From NCBI GenBank assembly GCA_036265815.1, contig DATAOI010000036.1:1-64000 (forward strand): 64,000 nucleotides of DNA, given 5' to 3'. The position numbers and the translations under genes were made by a program. The notes beneath the pieces were generated by a model that was given only the letters and a program-made list of their open reading frames with translations, was not told the DNA's origin and made no database searches. Shown in pieces: positions 19,702-28,091 of this stretch. Within the stretch, counting starts at the first letter, position 1; each line of letters opens with the position of its first letter. This DNA is from Gemmatimonadales bacterium. GTDB taxonomy: Bacteria; Gemmatimonadota; Gemmatimonadetes; Gemmatimonadales; GWC2-71-9.

Positions 19702-21345
19702 ATGCCCGCCGCCGCCGGTAATCTGATCGACCAGGGTCGCCTTGCCTTCCAGCGGCAGGCATGGGGGGAGGCATACAGCCAGCTCGCGGCCGCCGATCTG
19801 GAGGCGCCGCTCGAGCCGGAGGACCTGGAGCGGCTCGGCATGGCTGCCCATCTGCTCGGCCGGGAGGATGAGGCCGTCGACTTTGCGGCCCGGCTGCACC
19901 ATGAGTACCTGGCCCGGGGCGATGTCCCGCGGGCCGCCCGGTGTGCCTTCTGGGTGGCCATGCCATTGATGTTCAAGGGAGAAGGGGCCCAGGCGAGCGG
20001 CTGGTTGGGTCGAGGTCGCCGCCTGCTCGAGGCCGGGCAGCACGACTGCGTGGAGCGGGGCTACCTGGTCCTGCCGGAGGGGGTGCGGGCCATCTTCGGT
20101 GGCGACTACCCCGCGGCGCGGGCCCTCTTCGCCGAGGCGGCCGCGATCGCGGAGCGCTTCGGGGATGGGGATCTGCTCGCCCTGGCTCGCCAGGGCGAGG
20201 GTCGGGCGCTCATCCGGCTGGGGGAGGTCGCCCGCGGCGTGGCCCTGCTGGACGAGGTCATGGTCTCGGTCACCGCCGGCGAGGTCTCTCCGATCGTCGT
20301 GGGCGACGTCTACTGCAGCGTGATCGAGGCCTGCCACGAGGTGTTCGATCTGCGCCGGGCTCAGGAGTGGACCGCGGCGATGTCGCGCTGGTGCGAATCC
20401 CAGCCCGACCGGGTGCCCTATCGCGGCCACTGCCTGGTGCGCCGCGCCGAGCTTCTCCAGCTCCATGGCGCCTGGCCGGATGCCATGCAGGAGGCCGAGC
20501 GCGCCTGCGAATGGCTTTCCCGGCCGCCTCCCCAGCGGTCGATCGGTGCGGCATTCTACCAGCAGGCCGAGCTCCACCGTCTGCAGGGCGAGTTTGCCCA
20601 GGCGGAGGAGGAATACCGCCAGGCCAACCAGTGGGGACGCGAGCCTCACCCGGGCCTCGCGCTCCTGCGGCTGGCGCAGGGCCAGGTCGATGCTGCCAGG
20701 ATTGCCGTCTGCCGCGCGGTGGAGGAAGCGCGGGAGCGGCGGGCCCGTTCCAGAATGCTGGCCGCGTCGGTCGAGATCCTGCTCGCCGCGGGCGATCTCG
20801 CCGGCGCCCGCGCTGCGGCCGACGAACTACGCCGGATCGCGGCGCATCTGGATGCGCCGTTCCTGCGCGCGCTCTCCGCCCAGGCCAGCGGCGCCGTGGC
20901 CCTGGGCGAGGCGCATCCGCAAGCCGCGCTCGCCCTGCTGCGTGAGGCGTCGAGGGGCTGGGGCGAGCTCGAAGCGCCCTATGAGGCCGCGCAGGTTCGC
21001 GTCCTGATCGGCCTCGCCTGCCGGGCCCTCGGCGACGAAGAGTCGGCGGCGATGGAGCTGGCGGCGGCGCGGGAGAGCTTTCAACGGCTGGGGGCAGCGC
21101 CCGAGGTCACTCGGGTCGGCCAACTCTCCCGGCCGGCCGCGGCCAAGGCGGCGGGCGGACTGACGGCGCGCGAGCTGGAGGTGCTCGGGCTGGTGGCCCG
21201 CGGCATGACCAACCGTGCCATCGCCGGCGCGCTCCGGATCAGCGAGAAGACCGTTGCCCGCCATATCAGCAACATCTTCACGAAACTGGGTCTGTCGAGC
21301 CGGGCCGCGGCCACGGCGTACGCCTACCAGCACGAGCTCATCTAG
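19702..21345 (+). CDS. LuxR-type transcriptional regulator with TPR-like region
   Basis: 547 residues. The C-terminal 60 form a LuxR/GerE helix-turn-helix: LTARELEVLGLVARGMTNRA, then ISEKTVARHISNIFTKLGL. The long N-terminal part (about 1-470) is Ala- and Leu-rich repeated helices of TPR type with no receiver or ATP-binding motif, so the input is probably a protein or ligand bound by the repeats. GAGGAG lies just before the ATG. It diverges from the MFS exporter and is followed by the flavin monooxygenase, a grouping that suggests it regulates one or both. Confidence 0.88.
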   Translation: MPAAAGNLIDQGRLAFQRQAWGEAYSQLAAADLEAPLEPEDLERLGMAAHLLGREDEAVDFAARLHHEYLARGDVPRAARCAFWVAMPLMFKGEGAQASGWLGRGRRLLEAGQHDCVERGYLVLPEGVRAIFGGDYPAARALFAEAAAIAERFGDGDLLALARQGEGRALIRLGEVARGVALLDEVMVSVTAGEVSPIVVGDVYCSVIEACHEVFDLRRAQEWTAAMSRWCESQPDRVPYRGHCLVRRAELLQLHGAWPDAMQEAERACEWLSRPPPQRSIGAAFYQQAELHRLQGEFAQAEEEYRQANQWGREPHPGLALLRLAQGQVDAARIAVCRAVEEARERRARSRMLAASVEILLAAGDLAGARAAADELRRIAAHLDAPFLRALSAQASGAVALGEAHPQAALALLREASRGWGELEAPYEAAQVRVLIGLACRALGDEESAAMELAAARESFQRLGAAPEVTRVGQLSRPAAAKAAGGLTARELEVLGLVARGMTNRAIAGALRISEKTVARHISNIFTKLGLSSRAAATAYAYQHELI

Positions 21346-21363
21346 CTACATAGAAATACCCAT

Positions 21364-21383
21364 GGCGTCGCCGCGGCGGCGCC
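21364..21383. repeat. 20-base near-perfect palindrome
   Basis: GGCGTCGCCGCGGCGGCGCC is a palindrome with one mismatched pair. It lies 19 bases after the LuxR-type gene and 98 before the monooxygenase. It has no T-run. It may be an operator for the adjacent regulator or just GC-rich chance. Confidence 0.35.
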
Positions 21384-21480
21384 TGAATACTTCGGCCGAT
21401 GCGGCAGAGGGCCGTCCGACCTATCATCCCCTCTGGACCAAGGGTCGAAGGCAACTATCCAGCAGCGTGGGAGAATGAAC

Positions 21481-22635
21481 ATGCGTCAGCCGGAGCGGTT
21501 CGAGACCATCGTCATCGGAGGTGGCCAGACCGGTCTCTCGGTCGGGTACTACCTGGCCCGCCGGGGACTCCCGTTCGTGATTCTCGAGGCCAACCAGCGG
21601 ATCGGCGACACCTGGCGCAAACGCTGGGACTCGCTCCGCCTCTTCACGCCTGCTCGGTTCGATGGCCTCGCTGGCATGCGGTTTCCGGCGCCGCGGCACA
21701 CGTTCCCCACCAAAGACGACATGGCCGACTATCTCGAGCGCTACGCCGCCAGCTTCGAGCTGCCGATCCGTACCGGGGTCAAGGTAGACCGGCTCTTTCG
21801 GGAGGGAGACCGCTATGTCGTGACCGCCGGTGACCTGCGCTTCGAGGCCGAGAACGTGGTCGTGGCGATGGCGAGCTACCAGCGTCCGCGGGTTCCCCCA
21901 TTCGCCGCGGAGCTCGACGGCGGCATCATGCAGCTCCACTCCAGCGACTACCGCAATCTCTCTCAGCTGCGCGAGGGGGGTGTGCTGATCGTGGGGGCGG
22001 GCAACTCGGGATCGGAGATCGCCCGTGAGGTGGTGCTGGCCGGTCACCCGACCTGGATGTCCGGCAGGGACACCGGGCACGTTCCGTTCCGGATCGAGGG
22101 TGCGGTCGGCCGGTACATCCTGCCCCTGCTGTTCCGGATCGTCTTCCACCGGATTCTGACCGTCGACACCGCGATCGGACGGAAGGCGCGACCCAGGATC
22201 GTTTCCCGGGGGGCGCCGCTCATCCGGGTCAAGCCGAAAGACCTCGCGGCGGCAGGGGTCGAGCGCGTCCCCCGGACCGTGGGCACCAAGAACGGCCTGC
22301 CGGTGCTGGAAGACGGCCGGGTGCTCGAGGTGACGAACGTCATCTGGTGCACCGGATTCCATCCGGGTTTCTCGTGGATCGATCTGCCGGTCCTGGAGCA
22401 GGATGGAGAGCCGGTGCAATACCGCGGGGTGGTGACGGACCAGCCGGGACTCTACTTCGTGGGCCTGCATTTCCTCTACGCCATGTCGTCGACCATGATC
22501 CACGGCGCGGAGCGAGATGCGAAGCACGTCGCTGACGCCATCGCGTCACGCCGCGGGCAGAGCCCGGCCGCTCGTCAGCAGCCTGGCCAGTCTCCCGTCA
22601 GGGCACCAGCCACTGTCGCATCTGCTGGGCGGTGA
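21481..22635 (+). CDS. FAD/NAD(P)-dependent monooxygenase, CzcO/YUCCA-like
   Basis: 384 residues. FAD site IGGGQTGLSVGYYLARRG near the N-terminus, a second nucleotide site IVGAGNSGSEIA (around 170), and ICGT-type ATG motif near the end (IWCTGFHPGF). The WRKRWDSLRLFTPARFDGL block is typical of flavin-containing monooxygenases related to CzcO. It probably oxygenates a soft nucleophile or ketone using NADPH; substrate unknown. I choose ATG 21481 because GGGAG sits seven to eight bases upstream; ATG 21475 is too close to it. The 3' end overlaps the convergent PLP-enzyme gene by 38 bases. Confidence 0.9.
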   Translation: MRQPERFETIVIGGGQTGLSVGYYLARRGLPFVILEANQRIGDTWRKRWDSLRLFTPARFDGLAGMRFPAPRHTFPTKDDMADYLERYAASFELPIRTGVKVDRLFREGDRYVVTAGDLRFEAENVVVAMASYQRPRVPPFAAELDGGIMQLHSSDYRNLSQLREGGVLIVGAGNSGSEIAREVVLAGHPTWMSGRDTGHVPFRIEGAVGRYILPLLFRIVFHRILTVDTAIGRKARPRIVSRGAPLIRVKPKDLAAAGVERVPRTVGTKNGLPVLEDGRVLEVTNVIWCTGFHPGFSWIDLPVLEQDGEPVQYRGVVTDQPGLYFVGLHFLYAMSSTMIHGAERDAKHVADAIASRRGQSPAARQQPGQSPVRAPATVASAGR

Positions 22636-23581
22636 TGTTGCCGCCGCTCAGGATCGTGCCGATCGACTGGTCCCGGAATCGCTCGGGGTAGGTCAGCAGC
22701 GCCGCCAGGCCGGCGGCGCCAGCCGGCTCGAGCACGATGCCGAGCTCCTGATGCGCGAGCCGCATCGCGTCCACCATCGACGGATCGTCGACCAGGAGGA
22801 TGTCGTCCACCAGGCCGGTGAGGTCGGCCAGCGCCTCGCCGAACGGCATGCGCACGGAGATCCCGTCCGCGATCGTCTCCGCCCGTTCCAGCTCCAGCAC
22901 CTCGCCGGCTCGCCAGGAACGCTCCATGGCGGGCGCCCCGCTGGCGCACACGCCGATCATGCGGGTCTCCGGCCGGTGCGCCTTCACCCAGCGGGCCACG
23001 CCGGCCAGCAGGGCGCCGTCTCCCAGCGGAACCAGGATCGCATCGAACGGCTCCGGCCAGCGGAGCAGCTCGATCCCGATGGTGCCGGCGCCTTCGGAAA
23101 GCTCCGGGTCACGGCCGTCTTCCACCATCTGCGCATCATGCTCACTGGCGAACGCCTGGGCCGCGAGATGGGCGGCATCGAAGTCCTCCCCCACCAGCCG
23201 GACCTCGGCGCCGAGCCCGCGCATCCGCTCGATCTTGAGCGGGTTGGCGTGCTCGCTGGCGAAGATGGTGATCCGAAGCCCCCGCGACCGACCCGAGTAG
23301 GCCATGCCCTGACCGAAGTTGCCGGCGGTGGCGCACACCAGATGGGAGCTGCCGCTCAACGAGGCGGTCAGGTATTCGGTGCCGCGGCCTTTGAACGAGC
23401 GGATCGGGTTGACCGTCTCGACCTTCACCACGAGGCGGCAACCGAGCCGCTGCTCCAGCGACTCCGGCCGGAACTGCGGAGTGTCGAGAAATACCGGGTC
23501 GATGATGGTCGCGGCCTGGGCGATCCGGAGCAGCGACAGCCGATGGGTCTCGGCCGCGCGTCGCGGCTTACGGTGTGACAT
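22598..23581 (-). CDS. PLP-dependent lyase, threonine dehydratase-like
   Basis: 327 residues of fold-type II PLP enzymes. The PLP lysine is Lys64 in NPIRSFKGRG; the phosphate-binding turn is the ILSGGNIT block near the C-terminus, and CATAGNFGQGMAY matches the asparagine loop. Family members deaminate threonine or serine, racemise serine, or act in hydroxyectoine breakdown (EutB). There is no ACT domain, so it is not the allosteric biosynthetic IlvA. ATG 23581 overlaps the phosphatase gene by 14 bases; GTG 23596 is possible. An ornithine-cyclodeaminase-like gene in the same transcript recalls EutB/EutC pairs, but other ectoine genes are absent here. Confidence 0.83.
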   Translation of the reverse strand: MSHRKPRRAAETHRLSLLRIAQAATIIDPVFLDTPQFRPESLEQRLGCRLVVKVETVNPIRSFKGRGTEYLTASLSGSSHLVCATAGNFGQGMAYSGRSRGLRITIFASEHANPLKIERMRGLGAEVRLVGEDFDAAHLAAQAFASEHDAQMVEDGRDPELSEGAGTIGIELLRWPEPFDAILVPLGDGALLAGVARWVKAHRPETRMIGVCASGAPAMERSWRAGEVLELERAETIADGISVRMPFGEALADLTGLVDDILLVDDPSMVDAMRLAHQELGIVLEPAGAAGLAALLTYPERFRDQSIGTILSGGNITAQQMRQWLVP

Positions 23582-23996
23582 TGCCCATCTCTGCACCTCC
23601 CGGGGCCGGATGCCCGTTCAACACCTCGCGGACCCACCGGTTCCAGGAGGGGTATCCCTGCTCCAACTCGGCCGCGGGCCAGCCGTACCGGTCACAGAGC
23701 CCGAGCGCTACACCCGGCGAGCGACTCGCGCCCACGTGGCAATGGACCACCAGTCGCTGCGCCCGCCGCCACCGCTCCACGAACTCGACGACCGCCGTGG
23801 CGTGCTCCGGTGCGAAGAGCACATCCGTCGGCATCTCGACCGAGACGATATCACTGAAGTTGAGCCGCAGCACCGCGGCGAATCTCGGCGAGAGCCGGGC
23901 CGGCGGCGCGTCGGGGTCCGCTATCGAGATACAAATCTCGAGGCCGCGCGGCTCGTAGCGCTCCGCCGCCTCCCGAGAAAGAATGCACAGGTCCAT
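23568..23996 (-). CDS. Protein tyrosine phosphatase-like protein
   Basis: 142 residues with the signature VVHCHVGASRSPGVA: nucleophile Cys86, Arg92 (Cx5R) and a following Ser. The loop and small size fit the dual-specificity/tyrosine phosphatase fold. It could remove phosphate from protein Tyr/Ser or from a small molecule. No signal peptide is visible. It lies 24 bases after the sulfite-oxidase-like gene and overlaps the PLP lyase, so it is the third gene of a four-gene minus-strand run. Its role beside metabolic enzymes is unclear. Confidence 0.8.
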   Translation of the reverse strand: MDLCILSREAAERYEPRGLEICISIADPDAPPARLSPRFAAVLRLNFSDIVSVEMPTDVLFAPEHATAVVEFVERWRRAQRLVVHCHVGASRSPGVALGLCDRYGWPAAELEQGYPSWNRWVREVLNGHPAPGGAEMGNVTP

Positions 23997-24020
23997 GCCA
24001 CCTCCGCGCGTGGCTCCGGC

Positions 24021-25094
24021 TCATTCGGCGCGGATCTCCACCCGGTGCCACGCGTTGTTGTTGTAGCCTTTCACGTTCCATGTCGCGCTCAAAGTGGGCG
24101 GCTGCGTCTCGCCGCCGCTGTCGGTGGCCCGCACTGCCAGGGCATGACAGCCCGGGGCCAACTGCAGGGCAGCTTCCCAGAACGACCAAGTCCACGCCTT
24201 CTCGCCGGCCGAAATCGGTGCGTGTGCCCAGGTATCTCCTCCGTCGGCCGACAGCTCGACCGCGGTGACCGGCCGCCCCTCCGAGCCCATGGCCCAGCCG
24301 CGAGCCACCACCTCGCCCGCAGGTACGACCTGGCCAGCCGTCGGGTACAGGATGACGGCGTTGAGTGGAACGGCACTCAGTGCGACACCCGCGGTGACGT
24401 CGCGTGCATCGCTGGGATCGATCTGCCGCTGGAAGCGGTAGGCTCGGCTCTGGAAGTAGTTGGGCGAAGGCTCCGCCGAGAGCCGGATGTTGCCGAGCCA
24501 CTTCACGCTTCGCGCGCCGATCCAGCCCGGCACCACCGCTCGCAGGGGGAAACCGTGGGCTGGCGGCAGCGGCACCCCGTTCAGCTGATCGGCCAGGAGG
24601 ACCTCGGCGCTCAGTGCCTTGGCCAGGTCGATCGAGCCGCCGAAGCCGAACTGCTCTCCCTGCCGCTCCACTCGATCCAGCCCGATGAACTCCACGTGAG
24701 AGGCACCATCCGCCGGGCCGACCGCCTGGAGAATGTCGCGCAGGGCGACGCCGGACCACCGGCCCGTGCTGACCGGCTCGGGCCCCCAGGGAAGCTCTCC
24801 CGGCAACGGTCCCAGGGTCAGGAACTCATCCCGGCGGAGTCCGGCGCACACCAGTGTGGCGGTCACCTCCCGCCGGGGGAAGGTGCCGAGCTCCTCGAGG
24901 GAGAAGCTCCTGGGCCGGTCCACCAGGCCGCCGACTTGGAGCCGCCAGGTGGCAGAGTCGATCCGGGGAACCGGGCCGTGGCTGCGGGTGAAGAAGAGAT
25001 CGATCGGAGTGACGAGATGGTCGGTCCCGATGGGCCATGCCGCCGTGTTGAGGCCCTCGGGGTCGTGGACTAATCGGTGGCTGGTCGGATTCAT
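24021..25094 (-). CDS. Sulfite oxidase-family molybdopterin oxidoreductase
   Basis: 357 residues. The molybdenum-binding Cys83 lies in TLVCAGLRRDEF, followed by the PLPPAHGFPLRAVVPGWIGARSVKWL block that lines the cofactor. About 245-357 is the Ig-like Mo-co dimerisation domain (VELSADGGDTWAHA). This is the heme-free sulfite oxidase architecture; it oxidises sulfite or reduces a sulfoxide-like substrate. No Tat signal is visible, so it would be cytoplasmic unless the start is wrong. I use ATG 25094; an extension to 25259 would run into the upstream gene without conservation. Confidence 0.88.
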   Translation of the reverse strand: MNPTSHRLVHDPEGLNTAAWPIGTDHLVTPIDLFFTRSHGPVPRIDSATWRLQVGGLVDRPRSFSLEELGTFPRREVTATLVCAGLRRDEFLTLGPLPGELPWGPEPVSTGRWSGVALRDILQAVGPADGASHVEFIGLDRVERQGEQFGFGGSIDLAKALSAEVLLADQLNGVPLPPAHGFPLRAVVPGWIGARSVKWLGNIRLSAEPSPNYFQSRAYRFQRQIDPSDARDVTAGVALSAVPLNAVILYPTAGQVVPAGEVVARGWAMGSEGRPVTAVELSADGGDTWAHAPISAGEKAWTWSFWEAALQLAPGCHALAVRATDSGGETQPPTLSATWNVKGYNNNAWHRVEIRAE

Positions 25095-25188
25095 CGGTCC
25101 TTGGTGGTCGATCGCTGCTGAGTCGGTGAGACGGCGCCTGGATGCTATGTCGGACGCGCGGACGAAGCTAGAGGGAGCAATGACGGTG

Positions 25189-26091
25189 TCAGGTGTCGGC
25201 GGCTCGGGTCGCCCCTCGATACACCAGATCGGCCGCCACGACGTCCTCGACCGCCACACCCACGGACTTGAACAGCGTCACCTCGTCCGCCGACTGCCGG
25301 CCGGGCCGGGTGCCCGCCACGACCTCGCCGATCTCCGCGTACACCTCACCGGCAGCGATCACGTCCCCCGCCTCCCGCGTGGCCGCCTCGCGCGAGTCGA
25401 CGTAGAGCCGAGCCCGGCGGACCGTCTCGTCGTCCAGCTCCCGCCAGTCAGGCCGGACGGCGCCGACGGCGTTGAGGTGCGTCCCCGGTGAGAGCCATTC
25501 CCCGCGCATGACCGGCGTACGCGAGGTGGTGGCCACCACGATCACATCGGCTCCCCGGACCGCCTCCTCCGCCGAGCCGGCGGGGCGGACGCCGAACCGG
25601 CGGGCGAAGGCCCCGGCACTTCGCGGACTCCAGACCCGGACCTCGCGGAACCCGCGCACCAGCCGCAGCGCCTCCAGGTGGCTTCGCGCCTGGACCCCGG
25701 ATCCGAGGATCGCAAGCACGGCAGCATCGTGGCGAGCGAGGTATTGGCTCGCGACCGCGGACGCGGCTGCGGTCCGCATCTCGGTGATGAGCCGGCCATC
25801 CAGGATGGCGAGCGGCTCGCCGGTTTCCGGCCGGAACAGGAGCACCAGCGCATGATGGGTGGGCATGCCCTGGTTCGCGGGATAGAAGGTGACGAGCTTT
25901 GCACCCAGCGCCCCGGCGTACGCCGGCATGACCGCGAAGAAGCCTCCGTGGTCCACCACCGGCAACATGGTTCGGACCGGCTGCACGACCTGGCCCCCGG
26001 AGAGGTCCGCCAGGGCTCGCGCCACGGCCGGGATGAGCTCCTCCATGCGCAGGTGCCGGCGGACGTCCTCCTCAGCAAGGATCAGGTTCAT
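25189..26091 (-). CDS. Ornithine cyclodeaminase / mu-crystallin family protein
   Basis: 300 residues. EMRTAAASAVASQYLAR and the Rossmann block LAILGSGVQARSHLEAL are diagnostic, with TTSRTPVMRGEWL and GTHLNAVGAVRPD following. The family includes ornithine cyclodeaminase, alanine dehydrogenase, ketimine reductases and EutC, so the reaction is uncertain. It would bind NAD(P) and act in the cytoplasm. ATG 26091 is chosen; a TTG at 26103 would add four residues. It is the first gene of the run that continues with sulfite oxidase, phosphatase and PLP lyase. Confidence 0.87.
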   Translation of the reverse strand: MNLILAEEDVRRHLRMEELIPAVARALADLSGGQVVQPVRTMLPVVDHGGFFAVMPAYAGALGAKLVTFYPANQGMPTHHALVLLFRPETGEPLAILDGRLITEMRTAAASAVASQYLARHDAAVLAILGSGVQARSHLEALRLVRGFREVRVWSPRSAGAFARRFGVRPAGSAEEAVRGADVIVVATTSRTPVMRGEWLSPGTHLNAVGAVRPDWRELDDETVRRARLYVDSREAATREAGDVIAAGEVYAEIGEVVAGTRPGRQSADEVTLFKSVGVAVEDVVAADLVYRGATRAADT

Positions 26092-26140
26092 CAGGCCCCG
26101 CAAAGCTCGAGGAAGCCCCAGCGCGTCGGCCAGGTGGCGG

Positions 26141-26169
26141 TTGACAAGGTCTGCGCCGATGAGTACATG
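26141..26169 (+). promoter_or_regulatory. Candidate promoter upstream of the glycosyltransferase
   Basis: A perfect TTGACA (26141-26146) is followed after 17 bases by TACATG (26164-26169), a poor -10 match. A second TTGACA faces it on the minus strand at 26177-26172 without a good -10. If used, the leader before the glycosyltransferase would be over 300 bases. Confidence 0.3.
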
Positions 26170-26434
26170 TTTGTCAATCCAATTTCAGCGGGTCACGAGA
26201 GCCGATACGCCTGGTGAATTTCCGGGCGATTCAATGTCGTCACACTGGCTCCAGAGCCCAAGGCCGTTGGGCCACTTCGAGGGCCCGCAAGTTGCAGTGC
26301 TGCGGAATCATACAGACACCCAGGCTCACAGGTGTTTCAGCGGCAGTAATGCGCTAACGCTGCGAGCCACCACTACCTAGATCCACCCAGAGAACCGCGG
26401 CCCCGGGAAACGCCCCCGGTGGCCTGCGGTGCGT

Positions 26435-26453
26435 CCGCAACATGTTGTTGCGG
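26435..26453. repeat. Perfect inverted repeat before the glycosyltransferase
   Basis: CCGCAACA and its exact complement TGTTGCGG flank a three-base spacer, 46 bases before the glycosyltransferase ATG. It could be an operator for a dimeric regulator or a hairpin in the 5' leader. Confidence 0.45.
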
Positions 26454-26498
26454 CCGCTGTTGGCGCGGTCCGCCTGGCGATCGATTTCAGGATAGTCC

Positions 26499-27902
26499 AT
26501 GAAAGCACTGGTCGTCGCTCCTCACCCCTTCTTTACCCCCCGCGGGACGCCTTTCAGCGTCTACTACCGCACGCTGGTCACCGCCGAGTTGGGTGTCGAG
26601 GTCGACCTGCTGACCTACTGGGAGGGGCAGGAGGTCGCCATTCCCGGCGTCCGGGTGATCCGGATCCCCTGGGTGCCGTTCACGGCCAAGGTGCCGGTTG
26701 GACCGTCGCTGAAAAAGCTGGTGCTGGACCTGATGATGTTCCTGTGGACGGTCGGCCTTCTGGTGCGGAGGCGGTACGACTTCGTGCACGCACACGAGGA
26801 GAGCGTCTTCTTCTGCAGCTGGCTCAAGCCGATCTTCGGCTTCAAGCTGGTGTACGACATGCACTCGAGCCTTCCGCAGCAGCTCAGCAACTTCGAGTTC
26901 ACCAAATCGCAGCTCCCCATCCGGGTGTTCGAGCGCCTGGAGAGAACCGCCCTGCACTCCGCCACCGCCATCGTCACGATCTGTCCCGATCTCGCCGAGC
27001 AGGTCGAGTCGCAACTAGCAGATACCTCCCATCATTTCCTGATCGAGAACTCGATCTTCGAGGACGTGAAGCTGGCGCCTGCCAGTCCGTCCAGCACGGA
27101 CGAAACGGAGATCATGCAGTCGGTGCCGCTGGCGCCTCTGGTGGTGTACAGCGGCACGTTCGAGGCATACCAGGGTCTCGATGTGCTGATCGAGGCCTTC
27201 GCCGAGGTCCACCGGCACCGCCCCGATGCGTCGCTGCTGCTGGTGGGTGGCACCCCGGTGCAGGTGGCCCGGTACCGGGCCCTGGCAGATTCCCACGGGC
27301 TGAACGGCGGGTGCCGGTTCACCGGCCGGGTGTCCCAGGCTACCGCGCGGTGCCTGTCTCAGCGGGCCACCGTACTCACCTCTCCGCGGATCAAGGGCAC
27401 CAACACGCCGCTCAAGATCTACGAGCAGCTCGCCAGCGGCATTCCCCTGGTGGCCACCCGGATCCACTCGCACACCCAGGTCCTGGACGACGATGTCTGC
27501 TTCCTGGTCGAGCCGACCGCTGCCGGTCTGGCCAGTGGTATTCTCCAGGCTATCACCGACCCGGACAAGCGAGAGACGGTGACCCGCGGCGCCCTGGAGC
27601 TGTATGACCGGCGGTACGCCCGGCCGGTGTACGAGCAGAAGATGCGCAACATGCTCGAGCTGCTGCGGGTCCGTCTCGCGGCGGATCGCAGGGCCGAGGG
27701 ACGCCTGGATGCCCTGGTCGACGGGATCAACGGCTATGCCTTCACGCTCGTGGTGCTCGCTCTCCTCACTCCGGTGGTGATGATCCGTCCGGTGCTCATG
27801 CTTCTCACCCGGGTGACCAACAGCACGGCGACCACGGTGAGAATTCGGCTGGCGCGGCGGCGGCTGGCCCCCCGGGTGGCCTCGACCGTCGCGGTGGACT
27901 GA
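26499..27902 (+). CDS. Glycosyltransferase, GT4-like, with C-terminal membrane tail
   Basis: 467 residues. The N-terminus VVAPHPFFTPRGTPFSVYYR and the later GTFEAYQGLDVLIEAF and NTPLKIYEQLASGIPLVAT blocks (nucleotide-sugar site) mark a GT-B fold enzyme of the GT4 type. It should transfer a sugar from a nucleotide sugar to a lipid or glycan acceptor at the inner face of the membrane. A hydrophobic patch lies near 80-95, and residues 403-439 form a membrane-type tail (NGYAFTLVVLALLTPVVMI). That tail is copied as the next tiny gene. It leads a plus-strand unit with the tiny gene and an asparagine synthetase. Confidence 0.88.
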   Translation: MKALVVAPHPFFTPRGTPFSVYYRTLVTAELGVEVDLLTYWEGQEVAIPGVRVIRIPWVPFTAKVPVGPSLKKLVLDLMMFLWTVGLLVRRRYDFVHAHEESVFFCSWLKPIFGFKLVYDMHSSLPQQLSNFEFTKSQLPIRVFERLERTALHSATAIVTICPDLAEQVESQLADTSHHFLIENSIFEDVKLAPASPSSTDETEIMQSVPLAPLVVYSGTFEAYQGLDVLIEAFAEVHRHRPDASLLLVGGTPVQVARYRALADSHGLNGGCRFTGRVSQATARCLSQRATVLTSPRIKGTNTPLKIYEQLASGIPLVATRIHSHTQVLDDDVCFLVEPTAAGLASGILQAITDPDKRETVTRGALELYDRRYARPVYEQKMRNMLELLRVRLAADRRAEGRLDALVDGINGYAFTLVVLALLTPVVMIRPVLMLLTRVTNSTATTVRIRLARRRLAPRVASTVAVD

Positions 27903-27911
27903 GGCCAAGTC

Positions 27912-28049
27912 ATGGATGACCTGATCGACGCGATCAACGGATATGTGTTTACCCTCCTAGCTCTTACCCTACTGGCACCGATGCTGCTGATTCACTCAGT
28001 GCGCATCCTCCTCACCAGGACTCCGTCGGAACACCTTGACCAATTCTGA
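27912..28049 (+). CDS. 45-residue membrane miniprotein, copy of the glycosyltransferase tail
   Basis: A 45-residue frame with GAGG seven bases before its ATG and nine bases after the glycosyltransferase stop. It has one hydrophobic stretch of about 20-25 residues. It aligns without gaps to residues 403-439 of the upstream protein: DxLxDxINGYxFTL, then LL-P, I, V and LLTR shared, about 20 of 37 identical by my count. Codons are more AT-rich than the neighbours (CTA, CTT, TTT). I know of no family for it; a role in anchoring or partnering the glycosyltransferase is inference. Confidence 0.7.
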   Translation: MDDLIDAINGYVFTLLALTLLAPMLLIHSVRILLTRTPSEHLDQF

Positions 28050-28091
28050 CGGCTGTCACCGGTTGCCCATCCTGCTCAAGCGTTTCGACTG

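Larger units (their letters stand above)
26092..26498. other. Divergent intergenic region of about 400 bases
   Basis: It separates the minus-strand cyclodeaminase run from the plus-strand glycosyltransferase. No coding frame stands out. It holds a possible promoter (26141-26169), short GC hairpins near 26401-26420 and a perfect inverted repeat at 26435-26453. Locally it is more AT-rich than its surroundings. Confidence 0.5.
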
